Shown here: positions 12,150 to 24,795 of the stretch, piece after piece
How positions within the stretch are numbered: position 1 is the stretch's first letter
How the letters are laid out: every line of letters begins with the position of its first letter
Assembly (NCBI GenBank): GCA_034770075.1
Contig: CM068383.1
Location: 50,239,222 to 50,303,221 of the forward strand
Direction of reading: 5' to 3'
Origin: Aralia elata
Lineage: Eukaryota > Streptophyta > Magnoliopsida > Apiales > Araliaceae
DNA: 64,000 bases
The notes under the pieces: generated by a model
What the model saw: only the letters and a program-made list of their open reading frames with translations
The model's database searches: none
What the model was told of the DNA's origin: nothing
Program-made: the position numbers and the translations under genes

Positions 12150-13489
12150 TGTTGGTCGATTTCGCAACCGAAAAATACGCGCAAGTATACGCGGTCAACA
12201 AGTAATAAAGTGATAAGAGAGTTGTCGAACCCACAGGGAATTGTTCTAGTGTATCCCAAGTACCAACTATATATCGTCTTGATTTTATTTAGACAAATGA
12301 TGAATTGAGTTTGTTTTGTTGTTTGGTAATAATTAAGATCTATGGGAAGCGTTAAAACAATGAAATCTAATGTTAACAAGTCTAAGATTGCAATTTCCCC
12401 CAACACTTCATTTGAATATCCTAACTCTCTCATTTGAATTAATTAACAACATAGAATTGCCAACCGAGAAATCAAAGCTACTTATAAGCCTCTGTCGATG
12501 GTCAAATTCGAATCTTCCTAATGCGGCATGTAGGTATATGTCTATCCTACACACTATCAAGAGACTAATTTCAAGAACAATAACAAGACACGTGTCACTA
12601 AATCTCATTTACCGTCCCTTCAATTACCAACTTTCACATAGGAAGTCATTAAGAGTAGATTCTCCATTGGTTGCACACGGTATCTAGGTATATATCTATC
12701 CTAAATACTATCAAGTTACCTATCATTGAGGATAATCAACAAGACACACGTCACTTAATCTCAATTAACAACCCACAACAATCTTTAACTTTCGCATGAT
12801 ATCATAACAAGGTCTAAACACTATAATCCGTTCGTCAAGTTCATATAGGTTCCCACGGTAATTACTAGCTAGGCAATTAATATATGAAGCATAAATTATG
12901 ACATACAATTCACAAATGAGTAATTAATAGCAAAGAGAGAGAAATCAATTCAAACTATGTGTTGGGTTCCATTGAAATCTTAGAATAAGCTCTAGTTCAT
13001 GGTAGCTAGGCAAAACATCAAACACATGGTGTACATCATGAAATAGAAATACAAATTCAAAGGAAAGCAAGAGATGATAAAACCCATTTAGAAGATATTC
13101 ATATGTTGCTTGCTTGGTTGATGTCAATTTCTAGCTTTTCCTCTTCCTTTGGCATTCTTTTCTCCTTTTGCTCCTTGGCTTGTTGCTGAAAATCTCTTTG
13201 AATTGCATCCCTTAAGCTCTTCTTGGTGATGTATGTGCAGCCTCCCTATGTCAAGATGTCCATTTGACACTCCTTTCCTTCTTGGTTCTTTTGATTTTGC
13301 TGAATTTTCCTTGTGTTGCAGCACTTTTGGCTCTCTAATTGATGTGTTTGTGTGGCCACCCAATTCCTATATATGAAATATGAAGCCCCAATGAGATATT
13401 ATATAGTGCCTCCATGAAAACCCTAGCAAAAATCAGATTATGGGTCAAAAATCCGCTCAGATCGCACCAAAAGGCCAGCTGGAATCGCA

Positions 13490-13850
13490 CTCAGCACGGC
13501 GTCACGCGCCCGCGCCCAGCGCCTGGGCCGCACGCTGGCCGCACGCCCAACGCCGCACGCCCGCACGCCCACGCCGCGCGCCCGGACGCCAGCGCGCGCG
13601 CCCGCGCCCAGCGCCTGGGCCGCACGCTGGCCGCACGCCCACGCCCGCTGCCGAGGCCCCGCACGCGCCCAACGCCGCACGCCCACGCCGCGCCGCGCCC
13701 ATGCGCCCGCGCCCAGCGCCAGTCGCACACGCCCGCACGCCCAGCGCGCCAACACGCCCGCACGCCCAGCGCGCGCCCGCACGCCGCGCCCATGCGCCCG
13801 CGCCCAGCGCCTGGGCCACACGCTGGCGCCCCGTCTGCCGCACGCCGTGC
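13490..13850. repeat. GC-rich minisatellite-like block in H2
   Basis: Imperfect repeats of cgcgcccagcgcctgggcc and cgcacgctggccgcacgcc words. The core CCCAGCGCCTGGGC is nearly self-complementary. Long Arg/Ala/Pro ORFs open in several frames here on both strands, which is what GC-rich repeats produce by chance. Confidence 0.85.
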
Positions 13851-14156
13851 TCGCGGCTTGGTCGACGCCGCACGCCGTGCACGCTTTCCAACGCCGTGCA
13901 CGCCCAACTTCCAAATGTCATCAAATTAAGCCCCGAGCATCGCCAAACATAAATTTTCACCGTGTTAACATTCGGGCACGGATATCTAAGCACGGGCTTG
14001 CCCTCGTGGCTTGGTCGACGCCGCACACCGTGCACGCTTTCCGACGCCGTGCACGCCCAACTACCAAATGTTGTCAAATTAAGCACCGAGCGTCGCCAAG
14101 CACAAATTTCCATCATACTGCCATTCGGGCACAGACGTCCAGGCACGGACATTGAG
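13851..14156. repeat. 153-bp tandem duplication in H2
   Basis: Two copies, beginning near ggcttggtcgacgccg at 13855 and 14008. They diverge at a modest number of sites. Confidence 0.85.
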
Positions 14157-14367
14157 TCAATACAAACAACGATCCGAGCGGTCTTTATTTCAATTCCTAC
14201 AAACATAATGAAAATGCATCAAAGCAACATAAAACATGTAAAAATAACTAAAACCTAATTTATGTAGAAATAAGATAAAAATACATAAAAACCACATAAA
14301 ATACCTAAAGACTTGCAAATTATCAAGGCCAAAAGTACCCAAATTGTGTGTATAAAATACACTCATC

Positions 14368-15777
14368 AGTTTGCCATGTTACCTAGTGGTCCTGGGAATA
14401 CCATGAGTTGCGTACGTTGTTCTAGTATATAGTTGCTAAAGCAAACTTAGAACTTTGAAATAAACTTGACAAAATGTGTGTCTTTTAAATTCTGACCATT
14501 TGAGTATGTACATATGGCTTAGATATGTGTTTAAATGCATGTGAGTTATGATTTTGAGATACTTTGCATGTACTAAGTTGCTTTAGTTGACTTAGTGTAA
14601 TTTTCAATATCATCAATCATTGTGTGAGTTACGTTCTGATCATGCAAGCATGAATAGTAGGATTCATTATGCCTCTAGACATGTTGACATGAGCACCATC
14701 TAGCTAAACATGGATTCTACCTATCCACGCATGTTCAAGAAAATGAAATTCCAAGTGTAACTATGTGATTAATGTGTACATGTGTTGTATACGCATGAGC
14801 ATGCATATTAAGTATTGGTTAGTCTCATTATGGGGTACTGTGACCATAGTAGCGGATTCCTTGTGAAATGGAATTGATTGGTTTAAAGTATAGAAATTTC
14901 CGACATGAAACCGTATAACTTTGAATTGGACTTAGAATGAGCATGCTAAGTTTTCGAATATGAGCATGTGTATTTGATTAATATCAGTAGCCTGTATGCT
15001 AGAAAGTACGCTCGGATTCAAGCAGAATGAAATTTCATTCCTGGTCTGACCAATGAGTGGCGCGGCCGCGCCACTCCCAAAAACCAGCGCGGCCGCGCCG
15101 GTTGCCAGTCTTGCCAGTTGCTTTAAACTGTGATCAGGACCTTGCAGCATGTGTATACGTGCATCTTAAGCTGTATTGCATGATTAAATTGAGGTGCTAT
15201 GTGTTCAAGCCTATATTGATTCATAGAAACTAGATATCCTAAAGCTATTAATCTAAGACGGGGTTAAGTGTTTATAGACTCAGTCATAAAGAATTAATTT
15301 ACGTGATTTACGTGTTAGGTTATTTAGTGAGTAAATTCTTGTAAGTGGAAACTCATACCAACCAGTCTACACAATACTAATTGAGAGATCGACTTGTCAA
15401 TGTTAGGTCGTTTCAACACAATTTAATTAAAGCTAGATTATTTGTAGCTGAGCAAAAAGGCAAGTTCCTTTGACTTCTACTAACTTGTGCAAATGTGTTA
15501 TTGTTGTGCAAGTATTACTAATGGCAAGTTCCCTTTTCACCGAAACTTTACCTCGTGTAAGTTTCCTAACTCCGACTTTCTTTAAGCAAGTTTCCTCGAA
15601 TCAAAATCTTGTACTTGATTTATGGTGCAAGTTATTTATTTAAACATGAACTTTATTACTTAAGTGGTTTAATTACTTTATAATTATTCCACCTCGATAT
15701 TATTATGACTCGCACTTCGTGCGTCTGAGTTGTACAATCTTTGACTCGTACCTTATTTAAAGTTTTACTATTTAAGA
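14368..15777 (+). repeat. LTR B segment 3
   Basis: Continues LTR B. It contains the intact GC palindrome module and the conserved block with 'aattaaagctaga' and 'gtagctgagcaaaa' that LTRs E and J share. Copia element 2 interrupts it at 15778. No gene. Confidence 0.8.
15057..15107. repeat. GC palindrome module, second copy in LTR B (intact)
   Basis: Two copies of the 14-bp palindrome GGCGCGGCCGCGCC core (the second with CAG/CGG flanks), about 16 bases apart. Each can form a stable stem. It is a direct repeat of the module at 12025-12079. Confidence 0.85.
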
Positions 15778-17612
15778 TGTTAGGTTTGTATATAGCGCGA
15801 ACAAGCAATCAAATTACATAAATAGTGCGGAAGTGCGATAAAACGGATTTTAAAATTTTTTATATAAACCATCACCATGATCATCCATGTGCTCAATTAT
15901 CAATTAAACGAAAGAGATAAAGTATGAGAATCATACCTTTGTAGAACCATGCTTCCACAGGTACGAGTTCACCTCCAAATCCTTCGCGTTCTTCTCGAAT
16001 TTCACCGATTAAATTCCTTCCTTTGATCAACGTTAGCCACCCAAGTGTTTGGCCTCTAGAGTTGATCCACCAAGGAATTATAGTTGTTCAAGAAGATGAG
16101 TGTTGGCAAAACCCTAGTTTCTATCTCTATAGAAATTGCAAGTACTCTCTCTCCAATTCTTATGGAGGAGTGTGTAACTGTCTAACAGTCTAACGGTCTA
16201 ACAATCTAATTGTCTAACCCTAAATCATGATAAGGCTCCTCTTATTTATAGATATAGGGAACCCTCCTAAACTATTTAGGATTATGGTTTTTATTTTAAT
16301 TAAACTCCTTTAATTAATTAAACTCCTAATCGAATTAGGAATTTATGAGAGAGTACTTCTATTAATTAATTCCCAATCCATATTAGGAATTAAATAATAG
16401 TAATGGTAATAATAATAATAAGACTCCTCTTATTAATTTATACTTAATATTTCCAAAATATTAAATAATAAATATTAAGCTATTTAATTTATTCTATATC
16501 CATAGATTAAAATAAATACACTTAACTTATTATTACAATTATGCCATTTACTTTTTAAACAAATATTTCCTTTTGCGATGTGACCCTTTAGGTTCTCCAC
16601 ATTAAACCGGTTGTGAATAAATCAATTAGAACCATTCTAATCTTATTTAAATAAATAAATTAAACTATTTAATTTATTTAAATAAATAATATTTATTCTA
16701 CAATAAGGATAAGCCCCCTTAGCGATCAACGACTTTCCAGATAATATAGATTTCAACATCAATCACAAAAGAACCTTTCAGTGAATAGTTACCGTAGAAT
16801 TCAATCCTTCTACCATACAATGTCCCAATTAAATATAAGATATGGAATTACTGTCAAGTCTTATTTTATTTAATTATATGTATTTCGATTCTCAAATGAA
16901 CAACTCTGATAATGCAAATTAGAAACTCATTTCTAATTTCATTATGTTTTGGCCAAAGACTTCTAAGTCGTCATTTATCGAATCACATAGGACATTCTCT
17001 CCTTTTACTAGAAGTGGTAGATTCTTTGTTGATCATTCACCTATCTCCATGTATAACTTATTATACCCAATCATACCCTTTGATATACCCTAAGGGTCTT
17101 AAGGGACATGTCAAAGTATAACTTATCATACACAAGATACTATGATGATCTCAAGTCCAAGGATCACTTGTACTACTATCACTAGAGGAATTCCTATTGA
17201 CAGGCGAGTAAAACTCCATTAGGTATTCCTTAGCGAGCCACGTTCAGTGTACTTATTCTCCAATAAGCACCTACATACTTGCTTTAGTGTCTTCACACAA
17301 ATGATTATGAGATCAATCATCCTCTTCCAAAGAGCAAGCAACGTATGTACTAATCTATCCGGATTCACTAATCCCCGTTTTAGTAATCCAACGATTAGGA
17401 ACGATTTTAGTTTGTGAGCTATCTAGAATTTAGATCTCATTAGCATGATCCCCATCATGATTCTAAAAGCATTGCTCAAAACTATAAGTTTATCACATTT
17501 AATATAACAACACCATGTAGATAATATAAAATGCCTTTAATAACCGAATAAGATTATAAAGTATATGCTACATCATATCAAATATTATTGGCTTGTGTGC
17601 ATACTACTTTCA
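15778..17612 (-). repeat. 3' LTR of copia element 2
   Basis: 1835 bp. On the plus strand it runs TGTTAGGTTTG...ACTACTTTCA. It matches the copia LTRs at 2127-3934 and 38456-40275. An ORF at 16912-17121 lies antisense to the element and is an LTR by-product. Confidence 0.9.
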
Positions 17613-17625
17613 ATCTCCCACTTGC
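17613..17625 (-). other. Polypurine tract of copia element 2
   Basis: Minus-strand GTGCAAGTGGGAGAT-type tract directly before the 3' LTR, identical to copia element 1. Confidence 0.65.
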
Positions 17626-17626
17626 A

Positions 17627-19740
17627 CTAAAGCCAATCGTCATGGTATCTAATACCCTTCTTCTCTAAGTGACGATCATCCTGCTGTTTGGATAAAGCTT
17701 CAGTAAATGGATATGCAATGTTGTTCTTGAGAGTCCACTATCTCTATAGTGACTTATCCTCTTTCAATGATTCCACTAATCAAATGAAAGTGCCACAACA
17801 CATGTTTGAATCCAAGATGAGACTTAGGAACTATTCCTAGTTCTGTAATGAACTTTTTCATCCAAACAATCAAACTTGCAGCTTCATTTACAGCTATATA
17901 CTTTGTCTTTGTCACTAAACCAGTAACTTTTTGCTGTTTGGAACCTTTCCAATTCACTGCACTACCTTTCAAAGTAACGATTTACCTTAAAGTGGATTTG
18001 TTATCGTCTTGGTCAGTCTGAAAAACTTGAGTCTGTTTAGCTCTCTAGTTTTAATTCAGACCTACCATGAATCATGATCACATCTTTAGTACCGGTTAAG
18101 TACCTAAAGATGTTTATCACTGTCTTACAGTAATCTTCTCCATAATATGACTGATCAACATCAGGCCTTGTATATTCATTGCATACATGATAGTAACTCA
18201 TGCGATCTCTCTTTCAATTGGGGACAATTTTAGAGAGATACACTCCATGGCTCATCATCATGAGACCTCTCTTGGAGTTTGCTATGCTAAATGCCTTTAG
18301 CATCGAATGAATATACGTTCATTGGGTCAAGCCGAACATCCTTTTAAATCTATCTATATAGATTTATATCCCCAATTTATAGGATGCTCCTCCCAAGTTC
18401 TTCATGGAGGAATGTTTAGATAATTTTATCTTTACTGATTGTAGCATTGGTGTGTCATTCCTTATCAGTAATATATCAACATATAATACTAGAAATGTTA
18501 CAGTGCTCCCACTGACCTTTTGTACACACTAGGTTCATTCTCGTTTTTGATAAAATCAAACTCTTTTGATTGTCTCATCAAAATGAATGTTCCATCTTTG
18601 AGAAGCTTGCCTCAATCCATAAATGGATCGTTGCATCTTATACACGATTTGCTTCAACCTTTGAAACAAATTACTCTGGCTGTATCATACATACATTCTC
18701 CTCAAGTCTTCATTGAGGAAGGACGTCTCCACATCCATTTTGCCAAATTTCGTAATAAGCTGCAATCACAAGCAAAATCCAAATGGACTTGAGCATTACC
18801 CGGTAATAAGGTTTTATCACAGTCAACTTCTTGACTTTATTTGAAACCTTTTAAACAGGTCTAGTCTTATAGGTCTCCACCTTGCCATTTGCCCCAGTCT
18901 TTATCTTAAAGACCCATATTCACACTCTAGGGACTATGCCCTTTTGTGGAGTAACCAGAGTCTATACTTGGTTCTCATACATGGAGTCCATTTCGGATTT
19001 CATGGCCATCTGCCATTTCTCTGAGTGTCTTCTACTCATAGCCTCATCGTATATAACTGGATCATCATCTTCTATGATGCGTACCTTATCATCATCCTGT
19101 ATGATGAATCCATACCTCCCAAGTATCTTCGGTACTCTTCCAGATTTACGATTCGGTTGTGGTACAATAGGTCTATCTACAGGTTCCTCGGTTCGACTTA
19201 AAGTGCTTTGTGGTTCTTGAACTCCTTCAAGATCTATTACCCTCCCACTATCTCCTTCAATGATAAACATCTTTATCTAAGAAGGCAGCGTGTAGGATTA
19301 TAGTAATAATACCCTAAACTTTCTTTAGGATATTCCACAAGTCTGCACTTGTCAGATTTTGTCCCAAACTTATCTTTGAAACCTTTTTCACATAAGCTGG
19401 ACAACCCCTTATCTTAACATACTTAAGAGTAGGAATCCTCCCTATCCATAACCTTTATGGAGTCTTAGGTTCGGATTTTTGAGGTTATCTTATTTTGTAG
19501 ATATGCAGCCGTTCCTAGGGCATAACCCCAAATAGATACTAGAATGTCGGTAAAAATCATTATGGACTGCACCATGTCCAACAAGATACAATTTCTCCTT
19601 TTAGATACACCAATCAACTATTGCGTATCAGGAGGTGTCCATTATAAGAAAATACCATTTTGAGATGATCTAGAAACTCATTGCACAAGTATTCTTTCCT
19701 CGATCTGATCAAAGAATTTTAATACTTTGTCAATATGTTT
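17627..19740 (-). pseudogene. Copia element 2 IN C-terminus, RT and RNase H remnant
   Basis: Read on the minus strand from about 19740 down. It starts with the integrase C-terminal region (LGYALGTAAYL-like). The acidic linker follows (19270-18962, SGRVIDLEGVQEPQ...), then RT fragments (a 90-codon shadow at 18520-18792 lies over them) and RNase H with TKTKYIAVNEAASLIVWMKK (about 17900-17830). The end is DWL-stop at 17627. Multiple stops and frameshifts are present. It is closely related to copia element 1 but less broken in the linker. No active enzyme can be made. Confidence 0.85.
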
Positions 19741-19989
19741 CACTTCTGAATTCTTTGAACCTTTGAAATGATTCAGACTTGTATTTCATCAAATACACAC
19801 ATTCAATTCTTTGAATGATCATCTCCTTTTTCTTTTATTAGTTTATTCAATTTGCAAAATACTTTTCATGTAAGTCAAGTATACAAAGTCTATCAAGTAA
19901 TCTTCCAGTTTCAAACAAAATATTATCATTATAAATAGAACAACAATTGTTCTTAAATATAATACCAGAACCTTTCTTGTCCAACAACA

Positions 19990-20956
19990 AAAGTTCTAAT
20001 ATTTCTAATGAGAACTGGAACATAATAACAATTTATTAACTTAATAGACTTGCCCGTAGGCAATGCTAAACTATAAGTTCCTATGGTTAATGCAGCAACC
20101 TTTGCTCTATTCACACACATAAGATTACTTACTCTTAGTTTAGCTTTCTACTTCTGCTTAGTCTCTGCATTGGATTGCATACGTGAGAATTACAGCCGGT
20201 ATCCAATACCCAAGTAGAACCTTGACTTACAGAAAGATTTATTTTTAATCATGAACAAACTTATATCTGTAACCGAAGCTTCACTAAGCTTCTTCTGGTT
20301 AGCCTCTGTAAGATTCTCCTTACAATTTCCTTTCTAGTATCCAGGCTTATTGCAGTGGAAGCAAACTCCTTTGCTATCTGCATCAGTCTTGTTCTTATTG
20401 TCCTTTGTTTTTGCCTTTCCTTTTACCTTCTTTGAATTGTTCTTCTTTTAAGAAGATCCTTTGGCCCTCTCCCGCTTCCTGGAAGAATCATCTACCAGTA
20501 AGACTTGGTCTTTCTTGGCTAGAAAGTGACTCTTTATTGTTTTCAACATGTTTAAGCAACTCAGGCAGGTTGACATATGGCTTGTTCATGTGGAAATTCA
20601 CAACAATTTGTGAGAAAGAGTCCGGAAGTGATTGTAAGATCAAATCTTGAATCAACTCTCCATCCATTAAAACCCAGTTGTCCCAATTGTTCAATCAGAT
20701 TGATCATTTTAGGACATATGTCTGTACTGTAGTGCCATCGGTCATTCTAGATCGGAAAAGCTCCTTAGATATCTGATATCTAATAGTCCTACTTTCCTCA
20801 CCCCTCAACTCCTTGAAGGTGCAGGAATATAGTAGGAGCATCCATAGTTTCATGCTGACGCTGAAGCTCGTTACTCATGGATGCGAGCATGATGCATTGA
20901 GCCAACTGTGCATCATCTTGCCACTTTCTAAAAGTAGCAATCTCTTCCTCAGAGGC
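19990..20956 (-). pseudogene. Copia element 2 gag C-terminal part and protease remnant
   Basis: On the minus strand: the gag segment EEEIATFRKWQDDAQLAQ and on from 20956, a conserved 'ELIQDLILQSLPDSFSQI' block of the UBN2-type copia gag (about 20655-20600), the zinc knuckle CFHCNKPGY..GNC (about 20370-20330; the usual His is Tyr and a stop replaces Trp), then the protease motif STWVLDTGCNSH (about 20215-20180). Only about 0.5 kb separates the protease from the integrase C-terminus, so the integrase core is missing. Gag's N-terminus lies beyond solo LTR I, at 24639-24795. Confidence 0.8.
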
Positions 20957-23900
20957 TGTGGCGCCCCCAAATCCGGGTACTTAAAACCCGTACTTGGTGC
21001 TACACGATATCATTCCTACAAACTGCTTATAATCAAAGATAATAATAATTATTATATCAGAGGTATCTATCCCAGGTACGAAGACCTTTAGTATCTTTAT
21101 TACATGATAGATATTATATTTTTAAAACAAAAGTCTATCTATTACAACAGCCATTTATAACTACTCCTGTAGCTTTCCCTTGCCTTTATCCTTTCCGGAC
21201 CCTTCTATGCGTTCTGGCTTAGCTGAAAACATTTATATTCAAAGCAAGAATGAGCATTTGATTGCTCAGCAAGTAATAATAATTGATAAACACGTATATC
21301 AAGAAATAAATGTTCTCTTTGAGATATGCTTTGATAGCAGAATAAATATCATAAAGCAACTGAACGATTCTTAAACGACAGTATAACTCATTTATATTCT
21401 TGAAATGATATACTGAATTCCGATACTGAGTGGTCACAAGACCATGAACGTTTATTTTTCTTTTCTTGAAAAGGTTCTATCAAAAATTCATTTGTGAACC
21501 GTCTGGTCTTACGGGCACGATGGGTGATCAGCCCGTTATGCCCTGTATTGATCAATACTATCTATTAGAACAGCACTTGTGTTCCCTGTCACCGTCCCCA
21601 GGACGCAATATAAAATTTTCCCAAGTTAGGGATGTTCTACTCAGTTTGAAGTTCAACCCAAATAAGAACAAAAGGGATGAACAGCTTTATCAATTCTGAA
21701 AATATTTCAAGACTTAATGCAAAAGAATTGAAATAATCAAATCTTGTGTCTAGCCGAAACAAAAAGCTTAGACCTTCATTGAACTGTAAATGTATACCGA
21801 ATTTTATCAAGTACACATGATCTTACCTTTATCATTTTTCAAAGTTGATTGGAATAAAATTAGATAACCTTGTATTAAAAAGAATGGCGAAACATTTGCT
21901 CAAGGTAAATGAACTTGTTTGAAAGTAAAGGAATTGAGATACTTGCTCAAAAATAAACGAGATCAGGATACTTGCCTTGTTTGTTGACTATTGTACTAAG
22001 TTCAGCTAAGTTTGCTTTTACGGATCCTACACAATCATAGTCGCATGAATGCATTAGTCACATATCCACAAAATATAACTTATATAGTTATATATTAAAT
22101 ATCCACATTGATCACGTTATTAGCTTATGGTATTTAGTTTTCGCTTTGGTAAGCTTCGTTGTGATTGTAATACGCGAGTACATTAGAATCTTAGCCGATA
22201 ACACACGTATTTATTGTATATGAGTATAGCATATATTTTATACTTAAGTAAATTCATAGCGTATCTTATACATCGAATGTAATTATAACTTGTATAATTA
22301 AGTTATAACTTTCGTAATCATGTATAGATTCATTTTCGTATACTAACGCGTTAAATACTATCGCATTTCGATAGCTTGGTATAACAGTCCGCTAAAAGTA
22401 ATTTCATCTTCTTGCTTAGTTTAGAAATTCTAAGCTTAATGTGAATCTTGTTGGTTTTATTGTGTATTTTATTATTATTTCATCATAATAATAATAATAT
22501 AATAATAATATATTATATTATTATTGTATACTTTATTATTTATTTTTTTATTTTTGCGAGCCTTAACATAACCGGACCCAGCCAAGCCGCTGCAGTAAAT
22601 TCGCTTGGTGCTGCTGCTCGTTCGCCGTGTGCACATGCATTGCTGCTGACTTGCTGCATAATGGGCACGCTGCTGCACGCGGTGCTGCTGCTGGGGCACG
22701 CTGCTGCACGCGGGGCTGCTGCTGCTGGGCCACGTTGCTGCACGCGGGGCTGCTGCTGCTGGGCCACGCTGTTGCACGCGGGGTTGCTGCTGTTGGGCCA
22801 CGCTGCTGCACGCGGTGCTGCTGCTGCTGCGCCACTGCTGCTATGCGCACGCCGCTGTTGTACACGGCTGCTACATGCGGCAACCTGCCAACCATTGCTA
22901 ACCAAACTACTGCTGCTGCCATGGGCAGCAGCCCTGTCCCAATATACTTCATTCACAATGTAATTATTCTTAGCTTATATATTTAATTACACCAAAGTTT
23001 AGATAAAGTACAGATAGCATATGAGACGATATTTATAACTTATAAACTTCTCATTTCGGACATTGTAAACTGCCCAGAACAGTGCTTACACATGACTTGA
23101 CACCCTGAATTCTAAATTTTTGTTTGGCTTAAAACTTGATTCCCTCTTCAATTTACTTTGCTTATAATCTTTAATTATTGTTATATACAATATATATATC
23201 TAACCCAAGCATGGGTTTTGTTTATTACTTGGGCTTTAAATAAAACAGCTCGTTGAGGAACTTTGTCAAGCACCACGTGTGCACTACTTTGAAGCTCTCA
23301 CTTCATAACCATTTCTTTGTGTTCTAACTCCAATTTAATCTCCTTATATCTTCACACAACCCAACCTATCTCCTTGATTCTAATCCACACTATAGCAATC
23401 CAATTAATGGTTAAATTCTTGTATAATCAAATAGTTTAGCAGACTAATTAGCTTACTTTCTTTTCGAAATTCAACCTCTTGTGATTCAAAAATATGAAAT
23501 ATTATAGTCTCATTGTTTTATTAATGATTACAGCTATAATCATATACTAACACTTCATTTTAAACATACATATTTAACCAATTTCGTTCATGCTTAGTAT
23601 TCTTCATTACAAACGTAGTAAGAATCAATTACAATACCTTTAGCTTGCTTGTTTATGAGTTCCTGCTCTCTTTTAATTTTCTTTGGTTTCAGTCCACAAC
23701 TCCAATTCCTTCTTTATTTTGTAAGATTTCTTGTTGGTAATATGGGTGCAGTGAACTAAGCTTGGATTTTGACTGGGACGGAAAGAAAATGAATAAGGAA
23801 GGGTTAATATGTGCTTTAAGCTAGTTTGTAAATTCCTAGCTTTCATTATTCATCAGACATAGTCTAGCTTAGCTTTGCCTGGTAATTAGTCTAGGAGGTC

Positions 23901-24638
23901 TAGGAATATTATATGCAGTACACCTCCAGCTTAACATTGACTCAGCTTATTATCCAGCTGCTGCTTAAATTAATTATCGCTCTGTACATAACGCGTGATA
24001 AAATATTAAGTAAATGTACCCCAAAATTTCCGAAAATATATAATTAAATATTTCTAAAAAAATTCCGGAAATTATTTTAATAATTACGAAATATTTTCCA
24101 TAATTTTATTTTATCACTTTCTATACAATAATTAATTATATTAAATAATTAATATATAGTATACCGCTTATTATCCTTCCATAGAATGAATATCATTCAC
24201 TAAATAAAATAATTTATTTAATGAAATCCTTTTATCACATTAAAATAATTTAATATACTAAATTATTTTAATTCATTTAATTCAATGAATATCCTAATTT
24301 AATATTCCTAAGTTAATTATTTCCTTTTTCATCAATCATGGAAATAATTTCCTTATTTAATATCCTTAACACCCACCTCTTTATATTTAAATAATTTAAT
24401 TTCATAAATTATTAAAATATACTTTATTTAATATATACAATAAAATTTGCATAATTAAATAATTCCTAATTTCTTTTTACCTCGAAATTTCTTTCAATCA
24501 ACTATATACGTGTAATAAATATACATATCTATACTTCTCATACTGTACACGTACACAGATCACAATTAATAAATAATAATAAAAAAAAATTCACTAATTT
24601 CTTATTTTATTATTATCAGGAAATTTCGAGTTATTACA
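20957..24638 (-). mobile_element. Solo LTR I (Ty3/gypsy chromovirus-type), minus strand
   Basis: 3682 bp between perfect target duplications GAGGC (20952-20956 and 24639-24643). On the minus strand it starts TGTAATAACTCG and ends GGGGGCGCCACA, the same end type as LTRs A, B, E and J. Gag of copia 2 continues directly across it. No primer site, tract or polyprotein is inside, so it is a solo LTR. A GC-rich block is at 22590-22930; the rest is AT-rich with no gene. Confidence 0.85.
22590..22930. repeat. GC-rich gctgctg/cacgcgg repeat block in solo LTR I
   Basis: About ten imperfect units of roughly 33 bp containing ctgctgcacgcggggctgctg words. Ala/Gln/Cys-rich ORFs open in several frames here are composition artefacts. 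Confidence 0.8.
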
Positions 24639-24795
24639 GAGGCATTGTCTGCAACCATTGCAGGGATAGGCGTATTAAGGACATAAGATAACTTTTCAGC
24701 CTTGAGAACTATTCTCAAATTTCTTAACCAGCCCGTTTAATACGGTCCGATTAATTAGCATCTAATACGCTATGCAGTGATAGTGAATTAGACAT
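24639..24795 (-). pseudogene. Copia element 2 gag N-terminus
   Basis: From ATG at 24795 on the minus strand the frame reads MSNSLSLHSVLDAN, the usual opening of this copia gag group, then a stop where relatives have Lys. After a decayed stretch it reaches LQWLQTMP/VVADN-like sequence and then the GAGGC target site of solo LTR I. The rest of gag resumes at 20956. Confidence 0.75.

Larger units (their letters stand above)
12150..14367 (-). mobile_element. Unclassified LTR insertion H2 (solo LTR-like)
   Basis: 2218 bp, TGTTGG...CTCATCA, with flanks GTTTA (12145-12149) and GTTTG (14368-14372) as a one-mismatch target duplication. Same family and orientation as H1. A minus-strand TATATAAT is at about 13397. 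It is longer than H1 because of an expanded GC-rich block (13490-13850) and a 153-bp tandem duplication. No coding region is credible. Confidence 0.8.

Noticed and set aside
13414..14258. Several long Arg/Ala/Pro-rich ORFs on both strands
   Set aside because: They overlap in many frames over a GC minisatellite in H2; low-complexity composition keeps frames open by chance.
22448..22986. Ala/Cys/Gln-rich ORFs up to 171 codons
   Set aside because: They read through gctgctg-type repeats in solo LTR I in four frames; no domain and no conservation.
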